From Deltaproteobacteria bacterium (GTDB lineage: Bacteria; Desulfobacterota; DSM-4660; Desulfatiglandales; HGW-15), in NCBI GenBank assembly GCA_019308985.1, contig JAFDHB010000098.1, positions 1-13,283 on the forward strand: 13,283 nt of DNA. The letters are read 5' to 3'. Positions within the stretch are counted from its first letter, which is position 1; each line of letters starts with the position of its first letter. Positions 6,547 through 13,118 of the stretch are shown here, piece by piece. The translations under genes and the position numbers were made by a program. The notes beneath the pieces were generated by a model. The model was given only the letters and a program-made list of their open reading frames with translations. It was not told the origin of the DNA and did no database searches.

Positions 6547-7887
6547 TTAGAACAAGTTATGCTTCTTGCCGAAATCCGACAAGATTTCATCAAAGTTGGG
6601 CGACCCCAATTCCTGGAGGTTGTAATAGACCCTGGTGTAAGGCTTCTTGATCTTGATCACTCGGCCCAGGTCAATGGGTGTGCCTATGACGACCGCATCG
6701 CACTCGGTATTGTTAATAGTGGCCTCCAGGTCCTTCAACTGTTTTTCACCATACCCCATGGCCGGCAATACGTGTCCAATATCAGGATAGGTTTCGAAAG
6801 TCTCCTTGAGTCTACCCACAATGTAGGGCCTCGGATCCACAATACCGGCTGCACCAAATTTCTGTGCGGCCACGACTCCTGCCCCGATCTTCATTTCCCC
6901 GTGGGTCAAGGTGGGGCCGTCTTCAACCACCAGCACCCGTTTGCCCCGCACTACTACAGGATCATCTATGCTGAGGGTGGATGCTGCATCGACCACGATG
7001 GCATCAGGGTTCTCTCTTGCTATGTTGTGCCTCACGGTCTCTATTCCCGCTGCGTCTGCGCTGTCTATCTTATTGATCACGACTACGTCTGCAAGCCTCA
7101 GGGTGACATTCCCCGGGTAGTAGCTCACCTCATGACCGGGCCGATGAGGGTCAACCACCGTGACATGAAGGTCGGATTTATAGAAGGGGAAATCGTTATT
7201 ACCCCCGTCCCACAGGATGACATCACAGCCGCTAGGATCTTTCTCCGCGTCCCTTATTATGGCCTCGTAGTCCACTCCTGCATATATAACATTGCCGCGC
7301 ACCACGTGTGGTTCGTACTCCTCCATTTCTTCCACCGTGCACTTGTATTTCTCCAGGTCCGAGAGTTCAGCAAAACGCTGCACCTTCTGGGCCGCAATAT
7401 CGCCATAGGGCATGGGGTGGCGAATGGCCACGACCTTCAGACCCTTGGCCATGAGAATCTCAATAATTCTCCGCGATGTCTGGCTCTTACCGCACCCTGT
7501 CCGCACCGCCCCTACTGAGACCACCGGCTTTGTGCTCTTGATCTGAGTATGTTTAGGCCCCAGCATGATGAAATTGGCACCCGCGGCGTTTACAATTGCC
7601 CCTACCGACATTACGTGCTGGTAGGAAACGTCGCTGTAAGAAAACACGCAATCGTCGACGTCAAGCTCTTTTATCAATCTCGGTAAATCCTCTTCCGCGT
7701 AAATGGGAATCCCTTCCGGGTAGAGCTTCCCGGCCAGCTCAGCAGGATACTTCCGCCCTTCTATATCCGGGATTTGAGTCGCCGTGAAAGCTACCACACG
7801 ATAATGATCGTTGTCACGATAAAAAGTGTTGAAGTTGTGAAAATCCCGACCTGCAGCGCCTATGATGATTACATTCTTCTTTGCCAT
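6547..7887 (-). CDS. COG2403 P-loop NTPase, cyclic 2,3-diphosphoglycerate synthetase-like
   Basis: A 446-residue protein starting MAKKNVIIIGAAGRDFHNFN, a Rossmann-like opening. Residues 124-138 hold VGAVRTGCGKSQTSR, a P-loop in which T-G-C-G-K-S resembles the TGxGKT loop of dethiobiotin synthetase and other SIMIBI proteins. WDGGNND (226-232) is a likely acidic Mg/phosphate motif, and VINKIDSAD (270-278) resembles the NKxD guanine motif. The pattern matches the family of archaeal cyclic 2,3-diphosphoglycerate synthetase, annotated as a predicted GTPase in bacteria. The archaeal enzyme makes cDPG from 2,3-DPG and ATP; nothing shows that chemistry here. The gene sits between carbamate kinase (184-bp gap upstream) and ornithine carbamoyltransferase (251-bp gap downstream), which suggests a role linked to carbamoyl phosphate or arginine breakdown. 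The ribosome site is GAGGAGGAG. Confidence 0.8.
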   Translation of the reverse strand: MAKKNVIIIGAAGRDFHNFNTFYRDNDHYRVVAFTATQIPDIEGRKYPAELAGKLYPEGIPIYAEEDLPRLIKELDVDDCVFSYSDVSYQHVMSVGAIVNAAGANFIMLGPKHTQIKSTKPVVSVGAVRTGCGKSQTSRRIIEILMAKGLKVVAIRHPMPYGDIAAQKVQRFAELSDLEKYKCTVEEMEEYEPHVVRGNVIYAGVDYEAIIRDAEKDPSGCDVILWDGGNNDFPFYKSDLHVTVVDPHRPGHEVSYYPGNVTLRLADVVVINKIDSADAAGIETVRHNIARENPDAIVVDAASTLSIDDPVVVRGKRVLVVEDGPTLTHGEMKIGAGVVAAQKFGAAGIVDPRPYIVGRLKETFETYPDIGHVLPAMGYGEKQLKDLEATINNTECDAVVIGTPIDLGRVIKIKKPYTRVYYNLQELGSPNFDEILSDFGKKHNLF

Positions 7888-8071
7888 AATCTCCTCCTCA
7901 ATTTCAAAAGTATCTATCGGCTAGTGCCTTCTGAACCGTTCTAAGGTATGACCCGGTTCTCGATTGTCTGGTAAACTCGACTATAATAGGGGCGTACAAC
8001 CGGTAAAATGCGATTCTTTACACACTAAGAGCCAAGGATGTCCATCATACCTTCTCCCCTATATTGTCTTT

Positions 8072-9001
8072 TCACAGGATTTCAGTTCCCGCTTCGCCTG
8101 CGATCGCCTTTTCTATGTCCTTGAGGTGACAAATAACACCCCGGTTTCCTGTCGCCCTGGCGAATTCCATTATTGCTTCTACTTTGGGTCCCATGCTCCC
8201 CGCGGGGAAATGACCTTCATGGACATACCTTTCCATCTCCGACAATTGGACCTTTCTGAGCACTTTTTCGTCCGGTTTTCCCCAGTTGATTGCCGCGCCG
8301 GGAGTATCTGTTGCTATTAGGAAAATATCAACGCCTATTTCCCTGGCAAGGACGGAACTTGCCAGGTCTTTGTCGATAACAGCCTCTACCCCGGAAAACC
8401 TCCGTTCTTTCCTGATCACCGGGATTCCGCCCCCCCCGCAGCAAATCACGATAAAATCCAGATCCACCAGTTTCTTGATCTCCTTTCGTTCCACTATGTC
8501 AATGGGTTTTGGCGAGGCCACTACCCTTCGATAACCCTTGTCGGTCTTCACCATCCGATAGGGCAGCTCCTTTGCCTTGTCCTCTGAATAGAAAGGTCCG
8601 ATGGGTTTGGTGGGATTCTGGAAGCCGGGGTCATTCTCATCCACCACCACATAGGTTATAAGGGTGACAAAGTGCTGGTCCACACTCCCCTCCGCTTCCA
8701 TGAATGCCGCATCCAGGGAAGATTCGATCATGTATCCTATCTGGCCCTGGGTCATGGCACCGATTATTTCCAACGGCATCTTGGGAACCTCGTCACAGCT
8801 CTCCTGTTGCAACAACAGGTTACCCACCTGGGGCCCGTTGCCATGGGTGATGATGAGCCTGTAATCTCTGGAAAGTCTTGCGATTTGCCTGGTAGGAAGT
8901 TTCATGTTCTCAAACTGTTGTTCTGCGGTTCCTTCCTGCCCCTTTTGAATGAGGGCATTGCCGCCTAAGGCAATCAAAACTATCTTTTTCTTGTCAGTCA
9001 T
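8072..9001 (-). CDS. arcC: Carbamate kinase
   Basis: A 309-residue amino-acid-kinase-fold enzyme of typical carbamate kinase length. Motifs in order: ALGGNAL (11-17), THGNGPQVG (52-60), the glycine-rich CCGGGGIPV loop, the AVIDKDLAS segment with its conserved Lys, and FPAGSMGPK near the C-terminus. It transfers phosphate between carbamoyl phosphate and ADP, giving ATP, carbamate and ammonia when run catabolically. With ornithine carbamoyltransferase two genes downstream, it supplies the ATP-forming step of citrulline fermentation. The ATG at 9001-8999 has an AAAGGAGAGG ribosome site. The 241-bp gap upstream holds two large stem-loops, so expression may be regulated separately from the amidinotransferase. 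Confidence 0.95.
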   Translation of the reverse strand: MTDKKKIVLIALGGNALIQKGQEGTAEQQFENMKLPTRQIARLSRDYRLIITHGNGPQVGNLLLQQESCDEVPKMPLEIIGAMTQGQIGYMIESSLDAAFMEAEGSVDQHFVTLITYVVVDENDPGFQNPTKPIGPFYSEDKAKELPYRMVKTDKGYRRVVASPKPIDIVERKEIKKLVDLDFIVICCGGGGIPVIRKERRFSGVEAVIDKDLASSVLAREIGVDIFLIATDTPGAAINWGKPDEKVLRKVQLSEMERYVHEGHFPAGSMGPKVEAIMEFARATGNRGVICHLKDIEKAIAGEAGTEIL

Positions 9002-9058
9002 TTTGTTTCCTCTCCTTTACCTGCGTATCCTCTTTGATTCAGCCACCCATTGAATACT

Positions 9059-9127
9059 ATCCTGTCCATAGGTGGAGTGACCCTCCCTTTTCCTTCCCGG
9101 AGATCTCACCCCACCTATAAACAGGAT
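9059..9127 (-). promoter_or_regulatory. Long stem-loop in the carbamate kinase leader
   Basis: The 22-base arms 9059-9080 and 9106-9127 are reverse complements at 19 of 22 positions. The loop is 25 nt, pyrimidine-rich on the plus strand and purine-rich in the minus-strand transcript. The structure ends about 58 nt before the carbamate kinase start codon. It may be a leader RNA element or a short transposable repeat; no flanking duplication is evident. Confidence 0.4.
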
Positions 9128-9202
9128 CATCCTTCGAGATCGGCGATCCCCTCGCTATCCTGATTGCCTTGGATGTCCAGCGTCCCACCGGACCATATTG
9201 GA

Positions 9203-9234
9203 TTGGGGCGGACGGCCTAGGCCGTCCGCCCCAA
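9203..9234 (-). terminator. 32-bp perfect palindrome after the amidinotransferase gene
   Basis: Each half is a 16-base, very GC-rich arm (TTGGGGCGGACGGCCT and its exact reverse complement), centred on CTAG. It begins 9 nt after the amidinotransferase stop on the minus strand and would form an extremely stable 14-bp stem with a 4-nt CUAG loop. No T-tract follows on the minus strand, so it could be a terminator, an RNA-stabilising 3' hairpin, or a barrier that lowers readthrough into carbamate kinase. Confidence 0.5.
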
Positions 9235-9242
9235 GCTTCTTC

Positions 9243-10424
9243 TTAATAACCTTCAATCTGCTTCGGGAAATAATCCTCGCAATCCCCTTCACGGTAGACA
9301 TCCAGGGTGGTGCAATGGAGTGCTCCACCAAAGGGTATCACCTTTTCATAGGGGATGGGAATTACCTCAAAGCCCAGTTTGTCCAGCTGCTCACAATAGG
9401 CTGTTTCATGCGCCTCTACACAGACGGTCTTGGGATCGATGGAAAAGGTATTCATCGATATCCAGGATTTGCCCTCATAAAGTCCTGTCAGGTAGACCTT
9501 GTTCTTGTGGACATAGGTGGGCCTTGCTGCAGGGATCAGTTCCCAGTCATTCTTCTTGAACAATTCCCAGAGCTCGGGCGTGCGCGGGCTCCAGTCGGGG
9601 TTATACATACACAGGCCGGGCCTAAGGGGCACCAGGTTTACGTCTATGTGCCACGGATGATAGTTATCCGGCTTGTTGGGATCATCAGGCGTGTCGAATA
9701 GTACGTGGTGCACCCTTATTCCAAGGGATTTGAACATGCGCTTTAACCAGTCCATGCCGGCCTTATTGGTGACACAGGAACCCTGGTGGAAGATGTCCTT
9801 ACCAAATCTCATTCCATCGGCGGCATCCCAGAGCGGCTCCTTCTCTGTTAACTGAAACTCCCAGTTGTAAAGCCTTTGGCGCTTTTCTTCGTCTGTCCAT
9901 TCCTTTTCAAAGTAATAATAGTAGTTCTTGACGTAGGACTCATCCGTCAGCATGGGCATAGGAGCGGCAAAATGGACGACCTCCGGGTCTTCCTTGAAAT
10001 AACGCTCAAAGATGGGCCTGAGGTTGTAACGTTCCCAGAATCGAGAACGCCGACAAGTTGTGGCCTCGACGATGTAATTTCCGTGAATCATGGTAACATC
10101 CCGGACATTGTTCACCCCGTGGCAGTTCAAGTTGGTCCAGTAAGGATTCGATACAGGCTTGTTGAACATGAAGTCCTGGACATCTATCCTCTCTACGATG
10201 ACGCCCCTCTTCTCCAGGACGGATACAAAATAGTCCATTTGCTCGTTGGCTGCGTCCACCATTTCCTGCGGGAACGGGCCATAGGAGCCCAAGGGGTATC
10301 CGCCCAGGGGCAAATCATACCACCAAGCAGGCTCAGGGGCAGGGACGTTGGTCCCTTCAGGTCTTCCAATGATGACACGCTTCAACGGGTCCCACTCGTT
10401 CCATGAGTTGACTATCTTGGGCAT
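9243..10424 (-). CDS. Glycine amidinotransferase-like (GATM/StrB family) guanidino-group enzyme
   Basis: A 393-residue protein of the guanidino-group-modifying superfamily, aligning by eye with animal L-arginine:glycine amidinotransferase rather than arginine deiminase. The catalytic set is present: LWDAADGMRFGKDIF with Asp200, HPWHIDVN with His259, and FGGALHCTTLDV with the nucleophile Cys371. KSWISMNTFSID and the DCEDYF ending also match the family. Family enzymes move an amidino group from arginine to an amine, releasing ornithine; glycine as acceptor would give guanidinoacetate. A lysine or other acceptor, or hydrolysis (deiminase activity), cannot be excluded. It lies where arginine deiminase would be expected beside ornithine carbamoyltransferase and carbamate kinase. 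The ATG at 10424-10422 follows AAAGGAGG. It has its own promoter at 10731-10759, a leader of about 300 nt and a strong 3' hairpin, so it looks like a separately regulated unit. Confidence 0.85.
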   Translation of the reverse strand: MPKIVNSWNEWDPLKRVIIGRPEGTNVPAPEPAWWYDLPLGGYPLGSYGPFPQEMVDAANEQMDYFVSVLEKRGVIVERIDVQDFMFNKPVSNPYWTNLNCHGVNNVRDVTMIHGNYIVEATTCRRSRFWERYNLRPIFERYFKEDPEVVHFAAPMPMLTDESYVKNYYYYFEKEWTDEEKRQRLYNWEFQLTEKEPLWDAADGMRFGKDIFHQGSCVTNKAGMDWLKRMFKSLGIRVHHVLFDTPDDPNKPDNYHPWHIDVNLVPLRPGLCMYNPDWSPRTPELWELFKKNDWELIPAARPTYVHKNKVYLTGLYEGKSWISMNTFSIDPKTVCVEAHETAYCEQLDKLGFEVIPIPYEKVIPFGGALHCTTLDVYREGDCEDYFPKQIEGY

Positions 10425-10476
10425 TTTGAGTTCCTCCTTTTTAAAATAAGTTATTGATCAGTCAAATACGCTTTTG

Positions 10477-10545
10477 TGGGTTGATGAAACAAAAAACCTT
10501 CCTGCTTCAACCCATCCTTCGCAAATCCAAAGACTCTTGTTGAAG
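10477..10545 (-). promoter_or_regulatory. Mutually exclusive hairpins in the amidinotransferase leader, attenuator-like
   Basis: Three segments, in minus-strand order: segment 1 CTTCAAC (10545-10539), segment 2 TGGGTTGAAG (10514-10505) and segment 3 TCAACCCA (10484-10477). Segment 2 pairs perfectly with segment 1 (7 bp) or with segment 3 (8 bp), not both. A run of six T then GTTT lies 8 nt after the 1:2 stem. Segment 1 is inside the 26-codon leader ORF and segment 2 spans its stop codon, so ribosome position could decide the fold. The pairing is seen; control by it is inference. Confidence 0.45.
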
Positions 10546-10587
10546 AATTAAGAACTCCACCTCTTTTCTCACTACTTCATATATCAC
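10507..10587 (-). CDS. 26-codon leader ORF upstream of the amidinotransferase
   Basis: A GTG start at 10587-10585 is preceded at 7 nt by a perfect AGGAGG (10600-10595). The peptide begins MIYEVVRKEVEFLIL and ends DLRRMG, with a TGA at 10509-10507. Two adjacent arginine codons, CGA and AGG, lie three codons before the end. The ORF sits between the promoter and the start of the amidinotransferase and overlaps alternative hairpins. It has the layout of a leader peptide that senses charged arginine tRNA or ribosome pausing. No homologue is recognised. An ATG three codons in overlaps in another frame but gives only ATG-AAG-TAG. Confidence 0.4.
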   Translation of the reverse strand: MIYEVVRKEVEFLILQQESLDLRRMG

Positions 10588-10692
10588 CCCCTTACCTCCT
10601 GTGCGGGATCATGATCGCGAACGTGGCCCCAATTCCATGGGCAGATCCTTTGGTTCGATTAGTTTCTCATATGGCACGAGATGCTACGATTC

Positions 10693-10731
10693 TCATCAAA
10701 CTGATGAAGCATATCTACGATTATCGTGGAT
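10693..10731 (-). promoter_or_regulatory. Two operator-like palindromes at and after the amidinotransferase transcription start
   Basis: ATCTACGA-TTA-TCGTGGAT (10713-10731) is a 19-bp palindrome with one mismatched pair, directly after the -10 box. TCATCA-AAC-TGATGA (10693-10707) is perfect and lies in the early leader. With the spacer palindrome they make three sites of different sequence around one promoter. They could bind the Lrp-type regulator or another repressor, or fold as 5' RNA hairpins. Confidence 0.4.
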
Positions 10732-10759
10732 AAATAGCAAACCCGGATTTGCATGTCAA
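10731..10759 (-). promoter_or_regulatory. Sigma70-type promoter of the amidinotransferase
   Basis: Perfect -35 TTGACA (10759-10754), a 17-bp spacer and -10 TATTTA (10736-10731, four of six). The spacer is almost filled by a 16-bp near-palindrome, GCAAAYCCGGRTTTGC (10737-10752), a probable operator. Transcription would begin near 10724, about 300 nt before the amidinotransferase ATG. Confidence 0.6.
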
Positions 10760-11009
10760 GAGAAAATTTTCACTAGCCTCCTAAATATTTCGTGACGTTT
10801 CCGCCCTATGGGAATCAGCCCGTGAAACTACGGGGACTCGGGGATCTCTCGCAATTCTGTCCAAGGTGAATCGGGCGGGATGGAAAGGGATTGCTGAAGC
10901 CCCGGACATCCAAGAAGGGTGACACGTGACGTATTACTATTTCAAAGAACAAGGAGGGTTGATGCCCAACAGTTCCCGCCCGATCTCCTCCATGGAGGTG
11001 GCATGGTCC

Positions 11010-11948
11010 CTATCTCCTCTCGGACTCAAGGGCCAGCAAGGACAAGAACTCGAACACCAGGTTTGCCGCCAGGATGGAAGTGATGTCACCGTGATCATAG
11101 GGAGGAGAGACCTCAACGAGATCAAATCCCACCAGGTTCAGTCCCCTAAGACCACGAACGAGCTTCAAAATTTCTCGACTGGTCATGCCGCCTACCTCCG
11201 GTGTGCCGGTACCAGGGGCATAGGCCGGATCGACCACGTCTATATCAAGAGATACATATGCAGGGTGAGATCCTATTGTTTCATGGATAACACGAATAAC
11301 TTGAGGAATCCCCGTGTCTTCAATCTCATCCATCCCCAGGACCTTTGCTCCTAGGTCACGGGCATCTTCAACTTCTTCAGGGTAGGAAATAGGGCCCCTG
11401 ACGCCCACCTGGACCCAGGCCTCTGTGTTTATCAGGCCTTCCTCCGCAGCATGACGAAAAACCGTTCCATGATCCATGCGGTCTTTCTCCGTGTCCACGT
11501 GGGCATCCAGGTGCACAACAGCGACAGGACCAAAAATCTCCCTGTGAGCCCTCAACAGGGGCAGGGTGACGGAGTGATCCCCTCCCAGGGACATCAATCT
11601 TACACCGGCCGAGAGGACTCCTCTTGCCTCTGAATGTATCAGCATTTCAGTCTCTTCAAGGCTGGCGGGCTCCACTATGACGTCCCCGTAGTCCACCACA
11701 TTGAGCACATCAAGGGGAGCCAGCCCAAGGCATGCATTAAAGCCCCATAGTAACATGGATGCTTCCCTGATTTTACGGGGGCCCAGCCTGGCGCCACTAC
11801 GAAAGCTGGTTGCGCCGCTGTCAAAGGGTACCCCCATTACAGCAGTGTCCACCCCCTTTAACTCACGGCTTTCAGGGCAGCGCATAAAGGTGGAAACACC
11901 CAGATATGCCGGCAACTGAGAGGTACTCTCATTCCTTTCTCGTTTCAC
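11010..11948 (-). CDS. Ureohydrolase (arginase/agmatinase family), guanidino-compound hydrolase
   Basis: A 312-residue enzyme with the full binuclear Mn site: GGDHS (122-126, His125), DAHVD (148-152, Asp148, His150, Asp152) and SLDIDVVDP (233-241, Asp235, Asp237). MDHGTVFRHAAEEGLI and VSPPYDHGDITSILAANLVFEFL are typical of the agmatinase (SpeB) branch rather than arginase. The family hydrolyses a guanidino group to urea plus an amine. Agmatine, guanidinobutyrate, guanidinopropionate and guanidinoacetate enzymes are hard to tell apart by eye; the adjacent amidinotransferase makes guanidinoacetate a reasonable candidate. The start is GTG at 11948-11946 with only a weak AAGAAGG site 9 nt upstream. 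No better in-frame start is visible before the conserved VMGVPFDSG strand. It is divergent from the Lrp-type regulator. Confidence 0.9.
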   Translation of the reverse strand: MKRERNESTSQLPAYLGVSTFMRCPESRELKGVDTAVMGVPFDSGATSFRSGARLGPRKIREASMLLWGFNACLGLAPLDVLNVVDYGDVIVEPASLEETEMLIHSEARGVLSAGVRLMSLGGDHSVTLPLLRAHREIFGPVAVVHLDAHVDTEKDRMDHGTVFRHAAEEGLINTEAWVQVGVRGPISYPEEVEDARDLGAKVLGMDEIEDTGIPQVIRVIHETIGSHPAYVSLDIDVVDPAYAPGTGTPEVGGMTSREILKLVRGLRGLNLVGFDLVEVSPPYDHGDITSILAANLVFEFLSLLALESERR

Positions 11949-12381
11949 TTGTTTAGGCCTTCTTGAAAAAATATCCCTCTGGCTAAGGCTATGCTTTCAG
12001 CCGCCTTGAATTGGGCTTGGGAAAAGCACTATGTCAAAATCAACAAAGATGTTTCGAAAAACACACTTCAATGCTCTCAAAAGAAAGACGGGTAGACAGG
12101 CTAAACGATAATTGCAAATACCTGAATTGGGGAGTTCGAAAAAAGCAAAATTCATGAGAAATTTTTGTTGATTTCGAATTGAATATCTGCAAGAAATGAG
12201 ATTGTCAAGGAGAAACTTTCGGAATACACTGGATTCATCGAATTGTTTTCATGTTTTCCTGCCTGGCTTTCCCGGCACGGAAGATTTTGAAAGATTATTC
12301 TCTCTGCAAGCCATGGTTTGAGATCAGAGTTCGAGTTACTCCTCTGAGCTATTCCCTGTTCCTTGGATTTCAGGAGGTCCC
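11949..12381. other. Divergent AT-rich control region between ureohydrolase and Lrp-type regulator
   Basis: This 433-bp region is more AT-rich than its surroundings and has no convincing gene. TTCGAA occurs at 12053-12058, 12135-12140 and 12173-12178; the first two are followed by further A residues. Short A and T runs are common, as in sites bound by Lrp-family proteins. A perfect TTGACA near 12036 on the minus strand lacks a good -10 at the right spacing, so the ureohydrolase promoter is not fixed. Confidence 0.5.
12202..12230 (+). promoter_or_regulatory. Candidate promoter for the Lrp-type regulator
   Basis: TTGTCA (12202-12207, five of six) and TACACT (12225-12230, four of six) are spaced 17 bp apart on the plus strand. 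The leader would be about 145 nt. It lies next to one of the TTCGAA repeats, so self-regulation is possible but not shown. Confidence 0.4.
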
Positions 12382-12864
12382 ATGACCGAAAAAGAACGGA
12401 ATCGACGTTCAAGGCACCTCGATAAGGTGGATTGCAACATTATCAGGTTGCTCCAAAAGAACGGCAGGCTCTCCAACACTGAGATCGCCAAAAAACTGGG
12501 AGTCTCCGAGGCGACCATAAGGGCGCGCTTGAGCCGCCTCATAAAGGAAGAATACATTCAGATCGTGGCGGTCAGCAATCCCCTTAAAATCGGCTTCAAG
12601 ATCACGGGGAGTATCCGGATCAACGTTGAACCGAAAAAGGTGGAATCCGTAACCAAGAAGCTCCAGAAGATCAATTCACTGTGGTTTATTGTTCACACTA
12701 CGGGAGGTACGGACATTTACGCCGAGTTCATAGCCAGGTCCAATGAGGAGCTAAACGAGTTGATCTTCGAAAAAATCAACAAGATAGATGGTGTCATCCG
12801 GACAGACACGTCCCTGATCTTGAAGTTCGTGAAAAGACAATTCGATTGGGGCACAGGATATTGA
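12382..12864 (+). CDS. Lrp/AsnC family transcriptional regulator
   Basis: A 160-residue protein of typical Lrp/AsnC length. After a basic N-terminal tail, residues 12-60 form the winged helix-turn-helix: LDKVDCNIIRLLQKNGRLSN, then TEIAKKLGVSEATIRARLSRL, where the recognition helix falls at about 42-52. Residues 75-150 form the RAM ligand-binding and oligomerisation domain, with the TTGGTDIYAEFIA strand-turn (106-118). Such proteins bind amino acids and control amino-acid metabolism. The ATG at 12382 follows a CAGGAGG ribosome site. It is divergent from the ureohydrolase and 433 bp away, the usual place for a local regulator of the arginine block. The effector, perhaps arginine or ornithine, is inferred from context only. 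Confidence 0.93.
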   Translation: MTEKERNRRSRHLDKVDCNIIRLLQKNGRLSNTEIAKKLGVSEATIRARLSRLIKEEYIQIVAVSNPLKIGFKITGSIRINVEPKKVESVTKKLQKINSLWFIVHTTGGTDIYAEFIARSNEELNELIFEKINKIDGVIRTDTSLILKFVKRQFDWGTGY

Positions 12865-12967
12865 ACCACTGCGTAGTCTCGAAAATTCTGTCACCGATTT
12901 TGGCAATATGTTCTGTTTTTGAAAGGACAGACCTGCGCACTAAATTCCAAAACTCAAATCCCAATCT

Positions 12968-13118
12968 TGATGAAATCGCAAAAAGTCAAAAGATGCCAAA
13001 GTAAAAAGCTTCAAGTTCAAGGCGCGCAAATCTCGTGTGATGAGCTGTACTTACCGTACGCCGCAATCACAACGAGATGAAGCGCAACGCAGAAATTGGA
13101 CTTTTTACGAAGCCATCA
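12968..13118. repeat. 151-bp MITE-like inverted-repeat element
   Basis: The ends 12968-12987 (TGATG...CAAAAAGTC) and 13099-13118 (GACTTTTTACG...CATCA) are reverse complements over about 20 bp, with a few mismatches in the middle. Inside, GCGC..ATCTCG.TGTGAT (from 13022) matches the reverse complement of ATCACAACGAGAT..GCGC (to about 13084), so the whole element can fold as a long imperfect hairpin. ATCT flanks both ends (12964-12967 and 13119-13122), a possible target duplication; part of this overlaps a longer reading of the ends. There is no coding capacity. I recall similar TTTTTACGA-ended elements from Desulfobacterota intergenic regions, unverified here. Confidence 0.6.

Larger units (their letters stand above)
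10425..11009. other. Long gap between ureohydrolase and amidinotransferase genes
   Basis: This 585-bp gap holds the amidinotransferase promoter, its operators, the leader ORF and hairpins, listed separately. The part nearer the ureohydrolase (10800-11009) has a 12-bp palindrome CCTCCATGGAGG (10987-10998) close to the ureohydrolase stop, a small hairpin CCCGT/ACGGG (10819-10834) and an 11-bp perfect inverted repeat, ATCGGGCGGGA (10870-10880) with TCCCGCCCGAT (10974-10984). I see no T-tract terminator and no convincing full-length gene. Confidence 0.55.

Noticed and set aside
6559..7518. 319-codon plus-strand frame opposite the COG2403 gene
   Set aside because: Antisense shadow; its His- and Cys-rich composition is unlike a natural protein, and the minus-strand gene has clear motifs.
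9198..10406. Long plus-strand frames opposite the amidinotransferase (167 and 176 codons)
   Set aside because: They are antisense shadows of a well-supported gene and show no motifs or ribosome sites.
10671..10685. TGGCACGAGATGCTA as a sigma54 promoter
   Set aside because: Only 8 bases separate the GG and GC elements instead of the required 10.
10937..11125. Minus-strand frame ending MEEIGRELLGINPPCSLK, which could be a frameshifted tail of the ureohydrolase or a small gene
   Set aside because: The ureohydrolase already ends at a normal length after its conserved C-terminal helix, and most of this frame overlaps it out of phase.
12012..12029. GG-N10-GC motif in the divergent region as a sigma54 promoter
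   Set aside because: Only the spacing and the GGC and GC cores fit; other positions disagree and it is about 350 bp from the regulator start.
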